The notes under the pieces are model-generated. The model had not been told where the DNA came from and ran no database searches. It saw only the letters and a list, made by a program, of their open reading frames with translations. A program made the translations under genes and the position numbers. Below are positions 15,123 through 21,858 of a stretch of DNA of 23,909 nt, piece after piece. Positions within the stretch are counted from its first letter, which is position 1. Each line of letters opens with the position of its first letter. Origin of the DNA: a virus; IMG/VR virus record IMGVR_UViG_3300009537_000178, positions 1-23,909 of that record. The stretch is one strand, 5' to 3'.

Positions 15123-16282
15123 TGAGGCGAATAGCGGTCGTAATCACCGCAAGGGCGAGCTACGCTCGTATCCGCTCCGTCCTGCTCGCGATGCGGGACG
15201 ATCCGGACTTCCTGCCGCTCGTCATCGTTGCCGGGTCCGCGCTACTGGACCGCTACGGTGACATCCGCCCCTTCATTGAAGGAGATGGGCTCCATGTCGT
15301 CCGCTCCGTGCCGATGGTGGTGGAGGGTGGTACGCCCGCGGAGATGGTCACGACCACGGGGCTCGGCATGATCCGTCTCGCGTCCGTCCTTGAGGATCTT
15401 CACCCCGACGCGGTCATCACCATTGCCGATAGGTACGAGACACTCGCCACCGCCACGGCTGCGGCATACATGAACATTCCGCTGATCCATCTTCAGGGCG
15501 GAGAGGTCACCGGATCCATCGACGACAAGGTTCGCAACGCCATCACGCAACTTGCCGACACCCACCTTGTAGCAACAGATCGCGCCTACGATCGGGTGTG
15601 GAAGATGCGCCATGATGGCGTCCACAAGGTCGGCTGCCCCTCTATCGATCTTGCGCGATGGGTAAGGCTCAACGCCGGGGACCGTTCGTTCGACCCCATA
15701 GAGCGCTACGGCGGGGTCGGCGCGGACATCGACTTTCAGTTCGACGACTACATCGTCGTGCTCCAGCACCCCGTTACGACGGAGTATGGTCGGGCGGGAC
15801 GGGATACGACCGAGACGCTTGGGGCTGTCCACGCCATGGGGGGTGTCCATGTAGCATGGATATGGCCCAATGTGGACGCGGGAACGGACGGAACATCCAA
15901 CGCTATCCGTCACTGGCGTGAACGTGAGGGGACGAAGAATATACGGTTCTTCAAGAATATGGCCCCGGTGGACTTCCTCACGTTCCTGTTGGGCTCTCGC
16001 TGCCTCGTCGGCAACTCCAGCGTCGGCATACGCGAATGCTCGTATCTTGGTGTCCCCGTGGTTAATATCGGAACCCGACAAAATGGACGGGAACGTGGGC
16101 CGAACGTGGTCGATGTGCCGGCGAATCACCGAGACATCACCGCCGCGATTAAGGCTCAGATGTCGGACGATGAGGTTCCCTGCTCCACCCTGTACGGGGA
16201 CGGGTATGCGGCGGAACGGATTCTTGACGTACTTAGGAAGGAACCCGAGGACGATATGGTGTTTAAGGAGGTGGTGGTGTGA
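15122..16282 (+). CDS. neuC: UDP-N-acetylglucosamine 2-epimerase (hydrolysing), NeuC-like
   Basis: A 386-residue GT-B-fold epimerase/hydrolase that would turn UDP-GlcNAc (or a related UDP-diamino sugar) into ManNAc (or its analog) plus UDP, giving the substrate for NeuB. Seen: VVITARASYARIRS (6-19), IADRYET (101-107), HLQGGEVTGSIDDKVRNAITQLAD (123-146), with Glu128 and Asp134, QHPVTTE (215-221), and LVGNSSVGIRE (295-305) followed by GVPVVNIGTRQNGRERGPNV. The HxGGE-T-x-G-x-D signature plus the ARASYARI start fits hydrolysing NeuC/LegG proteins better than WecB-type non-hydrolysing epimerases. It starts in TAATG overlap with NeuB and its GTGA end overlaps the scaffold. The natural substrate, and thus which nonulosonate is made, cannot be read by eye. 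Confidence 0.9.
   Translation: MRRIAVVITARASYARIRSVLLAMRDDPDFLPLVIVAGSALLDRYGDIRPFIEGDGLHVVRSVPMVVEGGTPAEMVTTTGLGMIRLASVLEDLHPDAVITIADRYETLATATAAAYMNIPLIHLQGGEVTGSIDDKVRNAITQLADTHLVATDRAYDRVWKMRHDGVHKVGCPSIDLARWVRLNAGDRSFDPIERYGGVGADIDFQFDDYIVVLQHPVTTEYGRAGRDTTETLGAVHAMGGVHVAWIWPNVDAGTDGTSNAIRHWREREGTKNIRFFKNMAPVDFLTFLLGSRCLVGNSSVGIRECSYLGVPVVNIGTRQNGRERGPNVVDVPANHRDITAAIKAQMSDDEVPCSTLYGDGYAAERILDVLRKEPEDDMVFKEVVV
16265..16271 (+). promoter_or_regulatory. Strong Shine-Dalgarno AAGGAGG for the scaffold gene
   Basis: AAGGAGG lies 7 nt before GTG 16279 and inside the end of NeuC, so the scaffold is translated independently of the coupling. Confidence 0.75.
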
Positions 16283-17481
16283 CGCAGGATGCGGGTGGGT
16301 CGATGGTTACGGTTGAGGGTGACGACGGCTTTACCGCCACGTCCAATGCGGAGACGCAGGAGGCCATAGCGGACGTCCTTAATGCCAATGTGGGGCGCGC
16401 CGGGGATGACGAACCGGAAACGGAGAGCACCGACGGTTCGCGTGGGCGCAGCAAGGATGGCAAGTTCGTTTCCGTTAGACCTATCCCGCCCGATAAACTG
16501 AAGGCCAAGGTTGACGAAAAAGCTGGACCTGACGATGACGTCAAGTCCGATGATGACGTCAAGCCAGACGAAGACGCCAAAGCCGAAGATGACGCCGAGG
16601 ACGAGCCGAAGAAGGAAGCTGGGGCCAAGGAAGAGCCCAAGGAAAAGCCCAAGGCGGAAGAGACGAAGGAGGAGCGGGACTCCAAGGCGAAGCAGCGCAT
16701 CCATGAGGTGATCGAGCAGCGGCGTCAGGTGGAGGCAGAGAACCGCCGCCTCCGCGCCGAGCTCGCCTCAATGACTCCCGCCCAGCGGGCGCAACCCCCA
16801 GCGACCGATACGGCGGGCTCCGATGGATTACCCCCGCCGCCGAAAGAGGCGGATTTCCAGGACTACTCCGATTACGTTCGCGCCCAAAGCGAGCATAGCG
16901 CCCTCGTGGCCATGCAGCGGATGCTGAGTGGGGCGCAGCAGCATCAGCAGAAACAGGAGTTCGCGGAAAAGGTTCACGGTGCGTTGGGGGCGTTTCACGA
17001 CGGAATCGAGAAGGCCGGCGGCGAACAGTTCCTCAGATCACTCCCCCCCGAGATCACAACCATTCAGCCGTCATTTATTGTTCGGCCAGACGGTAGTGTA
17101 GAATCGTTACCGCAAAATGAAATTGGTCCCCTCAATGTTCTTGCGGACGAAATCATCGCCGCGGGACCGAAAGGACCGACCATTCTCAAGCATTTGTCTG
17201 AAAATCTCGACACATATCGGCGGATCTCCAGCGCCGCAAGTCCGGATGCGGTCTACCGGATACTTGGTGGAATAGAGGCTCTGACTGCTGCAACTGCTGG
17301 CAACCCGGCACCATCAGTCCCTCGCTACGAACCAAAGGCGAATCCGCCCGTCAAGCCAGTGACGGGATCGCCGTCTGTCCGAGACGATGACGTTTCCATC
17401 AATGATGAGATCAGTTTCGAGGAGCATGTCCGCCGTGAGAACGAGCGGGAACTCAAAAAGCGTCGCGCCCGTCTCGGATAG
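16279..17481 (+). CDS. Scaffold protein (head assembly)
   Basis: A 400-residue, highly charged, helix-rich protein in the P22 gp8 position, immediately before the coat gene. The N-terminal third holds alternating acid and Lys repeats (residues about 75-140; the DNA repeats gatgacgtcaag at 16534-16545 and 16552-16563). A coiled-coil segment follows (RIHEVIEQRRQVEAENRRLRAEL), then a helix-rich middle and a basic C-terminus (ENERELKKRRARLG) that resembles the positively charged coat-binding end of P22 scaffold. No cysteine is present. It would guide procapsid assembly and then leave the head. GTG 16279 overlaps the NeuC stop and is preceded by AAGGAGG. Assignment is by position and composition, since scaffolds diverge fast. 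The stretch at 17080-17160 is poorer in G+C. Confidence 0.8.
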   Translation: MTQDAGGSMVTVEGDDGFTATSNAETQEAIADVLNANVGRAGDDEPETESTDGSRGRSKDGKFVSVRPIPPDKLKAKVDEKAGPDDDVKSDDDVKPDEDAKAEDDAEDEPKKEAGAKEEPKEKPKAEETKEERDSKAKQRIHEVIEQRRQVEAENRRLRAELASMTPAQRAQPPATDTAGSDGLPPPPKEADFQDYSDYVRAQSEHSALVAMQRMLSGAQQHQQKQEFAEKVHGALGAFHDGIEKAGGEQFLRSLPPEITTIQPSFIVRPDGSVESLPQNEIGPLNVLADEIIAAGPKGPTILKHLSENLDTYRRISSAASPDAVYRILGGIEALTAATAGNPAPSVPRYEPKANPPVKPVTGSPSVRDDDVSINDEISFEEHVRRENERELKKRRARLG

Positions 17482-17483
17482 TC

Positions 17484-17502
17484 TGGATGCCGTAAGCATC
17501 TA
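17484..17502 (+). promoter_or_regulatory. Short hairpin abutting the coat gene ribosome binding site
   Basis: TGGATGC, loop CGTAA, then GCATCTA can form a 7-bp stem with one G-U pair. Its 3' arm ends at the first base of the coat AGGAG (17502-17506). It could tune coat translation or be an RNA processing site. It lies in the 31-nt gap between scaffold and coat. No U tract follows, so it is not a terminator. Confidence 0.4.
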
Positions 17503-17512
17503 GGAGTTCCAC

Positions 17513-18742
17513 ATGGCCAATACGATTGTCACGTCTACCTACGTGACACGTGAGGTCGCCCGGTACTTCAGCAACAACCTCAAGGGTGCGAGTAACTTCA
17601 ATCGTAGCTACGATTCGCAGTACTCGCAGGGTGGGGCCAAGGTCGGTAATACGGTCAAGGCCCGGCTCCCGCAGAAGTGGGAAGTTCGCGATGGACAGGC
17701 GTACTCACAGCAAAACCTGCTCGACGAAACCGTTGACATCGTTCTGAATCATCAGAAGGGCGTCGATTTCGGCTGGTCGAGTTCGCAGGCGACGACGGAT
17801 CTCGATGAGATCAAGACTCGCTACATTCAGCCCGCAGCGGAGACGCTGGCGAACAGTGCCGATAGTGTCGCGATGGAGGATGTCTACAAGGACATCTACA
17901 ACTCCGTCGGCGTGCTCGGTACGACCCCCGCCACCGCACTCCTGTGGCTTCAGGCTGGCGTGAAACTGGACGACGGCGCATCGATGGAGAACGGTCGCTG
18001 TGCGGTTCTGGATCCGCTCGCTTGCGCCACGTTGTCGAACGCGCAGCAGGCGTTGTTCCACCCCGGACCCGCTATCAGCGAGAACAACAGGACGGGGCAG
18101 TTTGCCCGTAACCAGTTGGGCGTTGATGATTGGTATCGGGACAATAACGTCCCTCGCTTCACGTCCGGAGATCTGGATTCGGGCAACAACACCCCACTTG
18201 TGAATGGTGCGGGCCAGACCGGCTCAAGCCTCATCACGGATGGGTGGGATGCCGGTGCGGCTCCGGTCAAGGGTGACATCTTCACTCTTGCCGGCGTGAA
18301 CCAGGTCAACCCGCTCTCGAAGGTCGACACTGGTCGTCTCCAGCAGTTCGTTGTCACGGCGACACCGACCGCCGGCGCGTCGATCACGTTCTCGATCTCC
18401 CCGAGCATCATCACTTCGGGTCCGCTCCAGACCGTTACGGCAAGCCCGGCGAACAACGCCGTTCTTACCATCTGGAACATGACCGCCGGTTCCACGTTGG
18501 CGCCGACGACCTCCCCGCAATCGCTCCTCTTCCATAAGGACTTCGCAGCGTTCGTTATGGCAGACCTCGTGATGCCCAACGGTGGGGCTCGCGCCACGCG
18601 CGTGAACTCCAAGCAAATGGGTATCTCCATTCGCTTTGTCGAACAGTTCGACATCGCGACGGACCAGAACCAGAATAGGCTCGATATTCTGTTCGGCTCA
18701 GCTACTCTCCAGGCGCGTCTCGCCTGCCGAGTGGTTGGTTAG
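17513..18742 (+). CDS. Major capsid protein, P22 coat-like
   Basis: A 409-residue protein with the P22 coat (gp5) pattern: N-terminal NTIVTSTYVTREVARYFSNNL, then VGNTVKARLPQKWEVRDGQAYSQQN, a helical segment with TLANSADSVAMEDVYKDIYN, a loop region, and a C-terminal ADLVMPNGGARATRVNSKQMGISIRFVEQFDIATDQNQNRLDILFG. P22 coat is slightly longer (430). It builds the icosahedral HK97-fold shell. AGGAG is 6 nt before ATG 17513, fitting a highly expressed gene. The 18240-18540 region (about residues 245-345) is rich in Thr, Ala and Ser and could be a surface-exposed insertion or domain; exposed Thr/Ser could also be glycan acceptors. The stop TAG is part of the next ribosome binding site. Confidence 0.93.
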   Translation: MANTIVTSTYVTREVARYFSNNLKGASNFNRSYDSQYSQGGAKVGNTVKARLPQKWEVRDGQAYSQQNLLDETVDIVLNHQKGVDFGWSSSQATTDLDEIKTRYIQPAAETLANSADSVAMEDVYKDIYNSVGVLGTTPATALLWLQAGVKLDDGASMENGRCAVLDPLACATLSNAQQALFHPGPAISENNRTGQFARNQLGVDDWYRDNNVPRFTSGDLDSGNNTPLVNGAGQTGSSLITDGWDAGAAPVKGDIFTLAGVNQVNPLSKVDTGRLQQFVVTATPTAGASITFSISPSIITSGPLQTVTASPANNAVLTIWNMTAGSTLAPTTSPQSLLFHKDFAAFVMADLVMPNGGARATRVNSKQMGISIRFVEQFDIATDQNQNRLDILFGSATLQARLACRVVG

Positions 18743-18746
18743 GAGG
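18741..18746 (+). promoter_or_regulatory. Strong Shine-Dalgarno AGGAGG for the decoration-like gene
   Basis: AGGAGG overlaps the coat stop codon and sits 6 nt before ATG 18753, an ideal spacing for high expression. Confidence 0.7.
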
Positions 18747-18752
18747 TAGGCA

Positions 18753-19556
18753 ATGGCATCTCCTACCGGTCTTACTCGTACCACCCTCAGCGCAGCACTG
18801 AACGATTCCGACGCGGAAATCTATGTTGCGTCCACAACCGGATTGGCTAACGGCAGACTGATTTACATCAGGGGCGAAGTTATCAAGGTGTCTGACACCG
18901 CGAGCACTCTCGCCAACCCCATCGGCGTCGTGCGTGGCTATGACGGTACGCGCACCAAGTCCCACCCGTCCGGTGCGAAGTTGTATCACGGTGCGCCCGA
19001 TGTGTTCAAGAGTCTTTATAGCAATGCTAAGGGGCTCTTTGGAGACTCGGGTACGTTCCCGCAGTACCTCATCCCGGGCGCGAAGGCGACCGACGATGAC
19101 GGTAACGAGTACGTCATGGTTGAGGCAAGTGCCCAAATCTACACTGGCGTTACTTGCGCGATCAGCCTTGACGGGAACTTCACCGCAGCCGTCCACACGG
19201 ACTCCCTCCGTGGTTCTATCGGTGTCGCTGTCGAGCAGATCGACTCCACCGAATTCGGTTGGTTGCAAATCTACGGCTATCACGCTGCGGCACAGAACGC
19301 CTCGGGTGATAGCGCGGCCACCAGCACACAGGTGGTTGTTGGTGCCACGTCGGTGTCCAGTCCTGCCGCAGGGATGGCCACTATCGCGGGCACCACGGTC
19401 GAAGCGGCGCTCATCTATGGCATGTACTGCGTAGGTGCGGCGTCGTCCGCAACCACGTCGGCCGCGTCGTTCGCGGGCGTGTCGGTCCCCGTTTGGCTGC
19501 ACTACCCGTACGCGACCGGTATCCATGACTTCACTCTGGACCCGACCTCCTCGTAA
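18753..19556 (+). CDS. Virion structural protein, capsid decoration/head fibre candidate
   Basis: A 267-residue protein directly after the coat gene. Its first 85 residues follow a common phage structural module: TRTTLSAALNDSDAEIYVASTTGL, then GRLIYIRGEVIKVSD, then GVVRGYDGTRTKSHPSGAKLYHG. The second half contains YLIPGAKATDDDGNEYVMVEAS and a Thr/Ser/Ala-rich C-terminal region (about residues 185-245). This fits a particle-surface or head-associated protein; it might equally be a tail or head-tail protein. No signal peptide. It has a strong AGGAGG and is likely abundant. A 14-nt gap separates it from the next gene. A Thr/Ser-rich, surface-exposed protein is also a candidate glycan acceptor, an inference from composition. 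Confidence 0.7.
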   Translation: MASPTGLTRTTLSAALNDSDAEIYVASTTGLANGRLIYIRGEVIKVSDTASTLANPIGVVRGYDGTRTKSHPSGAKLYHGAPDVFKSLYSNAKGLFGDSGTFPQYLIPGAKATDDDGNEYVMVEASAQIYTGVTCAISLDGNFTAAVHTDSLRGSIGVAVEQIDSTEFGWLQIYGYHAAAQNASGDSAATSTQVVVGATSVSSPAAGMATIAGTTVEAALIYGMYCVGAASSATTSAASFAGVSVPVWLHYPYATGIHDFTLDPTSS

Positions 19557-19570
19557 GGGATGGGCTCTTA

Positions 19571-20506
19571 GTGGCCGTCATCGTAAAGCCCGGGGGGGAT
19601 TCGCTTCCCCCTCGGGTCGTTTCTCGCAAAACCGACAAGGTTGGGTTCGTTGGCAGCCATAGATCATCCCTGGCTGCTGCACCATGGGGCGACCCATCGT
19701 GGACGCTGTGGGGTCACGCCTCTTCGCGTGGCTTCTACGAAAGGGAGTTGGATGCGTACTTCGATCTGCACATCAAGGAGCGTTGGTCCCGTGGCGGAAA
19801 AAAGGGTGCGCACTATCCACTTTGGCTGAAGCGCAATACCGTGCCGGTCTACATGCAGGAGCGTTACCCGGAGGTACCAGCGAGTATCCGGTATCCGCGG
19901 GAGCGCATCCTTCAAGAGTTCAACGTCGCGGACAATCGTCGTTACTTCCCGAATCAGGTAGCGTGGATGACAGCATTGGCGCTCGCTGAGGGCTACACCA
20001 CCATTGGCATGTTCGGCATCAGTTATGCGTCGCGTGGAGAGTATGCGATCCAGCGTGGGGGAGCCGAGTTCTGGATCGGTTTCGCTGCGGGACGAGGGGT
20101 GCGCATCGTTCTGCCCGAGGCGTGTTCGTTGCTACGCGAACCCGCGGCGTTGTACGGGTACGAGTCGCACGACGAAAGGGGCGTATTGATAGAGGAGTAT
20201 CAGGAGAAGCGGTTCAAGCCGCACGAGACGATCAGGGTATTGAAGCCCGGAGAAACGTTCACCAAGGCGAAGCCTCCGGCGCACATAGCCATGGAAATTG
20301 AAGAGGAAGAGCGCGTGCACCCCCGTCCCGATTGGGCGAGGGTTTTCCAGCATAAGGAGATAGAGGATGTCAGACGACAACGACGTGCAGGGTGGCGTTC
20401 TAGCCAACCCCGCATCCGGGTACTCGAAGGAGATGGCGAAGTGGGAGATGTTTCCAAACCAGCACACGGGTGTGCGTGGTCCGGGTCGTCCATACCAGTT
20501 CCGTGA
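19571..20506 (+). CDS. Rossmann-like phage protein, candidate sialyltransferase/DUF115-type enzyme
   Basis: A 311-residue protein starting at GTG 19571. A Rossmann-type start KVGFVGSH (23-30) is followed by APWGDPSWTLWGHAS (37-51), FDLHIKERW (64-72), HYPLWLKRNTVPVYMQERYP (81-100), FPNQVAWMTALALAEGYTTIGMFGISY (126-152), GEYAIQRGGAEFWIGFAAGRGVRIVLPE (157-183) and LYGYE (194-198). The segment with a helix, ALA-x-GY, a beta-strand and FGIS-Y resembles the core of GT42 sialyltransferases and DUF115/Maf-like proteins (CstII-like A-I-ALGY...GIDFY). The family is known to me as a phage protein of unsettled function, so transferase is an inference strengthened by NeuA/B/C in the same operon. The last 46 residues overlap the next gene and are probably not conserved. 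A GC hairpin lies within codons 7-16. Confidence 0.6.
   Translation: MAVIVKPGGDSLPPRVVSRKTDKVGFVGSHRSSLAAAPWGDPSWTLWGHASSRGFYERELDAYFDLHIKERWSRGGKKGAHYPLWLKRNTVPVYMQERYPEVPASIRYPRERILQEFNVADNRRYFPNQVAWMTALALAEGYTTIGMFGISYASRGEYAIQRGGAEFWIGFAAGRGVRIVLPEACSLLREPAALYGYESHDERGVLIEEYQEKRFKPHETIRVLKPGETFTKAKPPAHIAMEIEEEERVHPRPDWARVFQHKEIEDVRRQRRAGWRSSQPRIRVLEGDGEVGDVSKPAHGCAWSGSSIPVP
19589..19616 (+). promoter_or_regulatory. Very strong GC hairpin in the 5' end of the candidate transferase gene
   Basis: CCCGGGGGGGA and TCCCCCTCGGG pair over 11 bp (one G-U) around a 6-nt loop. The following sequence TCGTTTCTC is only weakly U-rich. It could act as an attenuator or partial terminator after the abundant coat and decoration genes, or as a translation or mRNA-stability element. 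It lies in codons, so it may also be neutral. Confidence 0.4.
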
Positions 20507-21137
20507 GTTTCCGCTCATGCTGTATCGCGCCCTTCCGTTCGGACCGAACAGCAAGATTCAGTGCATGGCGCAGTCCCCGCACCCCTACCAGATCAAGGAT
20601 CCCGAGGAGCACCGGTTCGCATCCATGGCGGCGGAGGAGTTCACGAAGTCTTGTCAAACGATCGTGAACGACGAGCAGGAGCTTCAGCGGGCGTTCGAGA
20701 GCGGGTATCGAAAGTCTCCCCAGGATGCTGTCGATGCCGCCATGGCGCGCGAGGACTCCATCGCACGGGCCGCAGCGGAGAGGGCGTACGACGACAGGAA
20801 CATCAGCGATGCGGCGAAGTTGGAGGTGGCAAGGGCCGAGGCCGCGGCAGACGGAAAGCACCTTCCCGAGATCCCCGAGTCGCCGGTAGTCAAGCGCGTG
20901 TCGGTCGCCAACAGCGACACTGTCCCCGGCAAGCGGTGCAAGGGTGTCTATGGCGAGCCCCCGTGTGAGGGGAAGACGCCAAAAGAGTACGACTACTGCG
21001 ATGCCCACGCACGCCTTCGTCCCGCCGGAGCCCCCGGCTCGCCTCAGTGTGTCGGTGCGACCGCGAAGGGCCCCCGCTGTTCCCGTCGGGCTCGCGAGGG
21101 GTTCAAAACCTGCGGGCTCCACAAAAAGGCGGGATAA
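20367..21137 (+). CDS. Phage protein with two C-terminal CCCH-type zinc fingers
   Basis: A 256-residue protein at ATG 20367 with AAGGAGATAGAGG just upstream. Residues 1-70 are conserved-looking and polar (PYQFREFPLMLYRALPFG). The middle is a long Ala/Glu/Arg helix (about 75-170). The C-terminus holds two zinc fingers: C-x8-C-x10-C-x2-H (CKG...PPC...YDYCDAH) and C-x9-C-x10-C-x2-H (CVG...GPRC...FKTCGLH). This spacing closely resembles the finger of the small terminase. It lies among head genes and might be a nucleic-acid-binding virion or assembly factor. The overlap with the preceding frame (140 nt) is larger than any other in the window. The stop lies directly before the next ATG. Confidence 0.7.
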   Translation: MSDDNDVQGGVLANPASGYSKEMAKWEMFPNQHTGVRGPGRPYQFREFPLMLYRALPFGPNSKIQCMAQSPHPYQIKDPEEHRFASMAAEEFTKSCQTIVNDEQELQRAFESGYRKSPQDAVDAAMAREDSIARAAAERAYDDRNISDAAKLEVARAEAAADGKHLPEIPESPVVKRVSVANSDTVPGKRCKGVYGEPPCEGKTPKEYDYCDAHARLRPAGAPGSPQCVGATAKGPRCSRRAREGFKTCGLHKKAG

Positions 21138-21857
21138 ATGGCAACAGTCCAAGGCGCAATCGTCACGCCAGCCCTTCAGGATCTTGGCGTAATCTCGTCC
21201 GGGGAGACTCCCGACTCGGAGGATTCCGCGCTAGGACTCGCCCGCCTCAACCGCATGATCGACACATGGGCTGCGGAGAGGCTTACGATCTATCACACTA
21301 CGCGGACCACGTGGACCATCACGGCATCCGACGGATCGTACACGCTCGGTGCGACCGGAGATATTGCTATCGTCCGTCCCGTGTTCATCGACTCCGTGGG
21401 GTACATCGACACCAGCGCTGACCCCGACATCGAGCTGCCACTCCACCCATTGACCGTTGAGGACTACGCTCGGATCAGTCAGAAGGCACAAACCGGCACG
21501 TATCCGACCTCGTGGTACTACAACCCCACGTTCGCTAACGGCGCAATCGAACTATGGCCGGTGCCCACGTCCACCACGCTCTCCGGGGTCATCTATGCCC
21601 CGACAGCGCTAACGTCGTATGCGGCGCTGACGACGACGTTCACGCTCCCGCCCGGATACGAGGAGGCGCTCTCCACCAACCTAGCTGTCCGTCTCGCGCC
21701 CGCGTTTGGACGATCCGTGCCGAAGGAGCTTCACGATCAGGCGGCGCGCGGGGTCGAACTCATCAAGCGTGGCAACAGTCGGATGCGCGACCTTCTCGTG
21801 GATGCCGCTATGATTTTCCACGGGTCTGGCGCGTACAGTATCGACACGGGCCCATAG
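21138..21857 (+). CDS. Head-to-tail adaptor, P22 gp4-like
   Basis: A 239-residue protein in the gp4 position between coat and gp10-like genes. The order of motifs fits the family of DNA-packaging/tail accessory proteins: ALQDLGVISSGETP, LARLNRMIDTWAAERL, YTLGATGDI...RPVFIDS, ELPLHPLTVEDYARI, AIELWPVPT, then LPPGYEEALSTNLAVRLAPAFG and a C-terminal helix with AARGVELIKRGNSRMRDL. It would add to the portal ring after packaging and connect to the tail. It is longer than P22 gp4 (about 166), as in many environmental homologs. ATG 21138 directly follows the previous TAA. Confidence 0.8.
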   Translation: MATVQGAIVTPALQDLGVISSGETPDSEDSALGLARLNRMIDTWAAERLTIYHTTRTTWTITASDGSYTLGATGDIAIVRPVFIDSVGYIDTSADPDIELPLHPLTVEDYARISQKAQTGTYPTSWYYNPTFANGAIELWPVPTSTTLSGVIYAPTALTSYAALTTTFTLPPGYEEALSTNLAVRLAPAFGRSVPKELHDQAARGVELIKRGNSRMRDLLVDAAMIFHGSGAYSIDTGP

Positions 21858-21858
21858 C

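Noticed and set aside
13823-16129. Long antisense reading frames (about 270-295 codons) opposite portal, NeuB and NeuC
   Set aside because: They mirror strongly supported + strand genes, lack family motifs and good ribosome binding sites, and are expected in GC-rich DNA.
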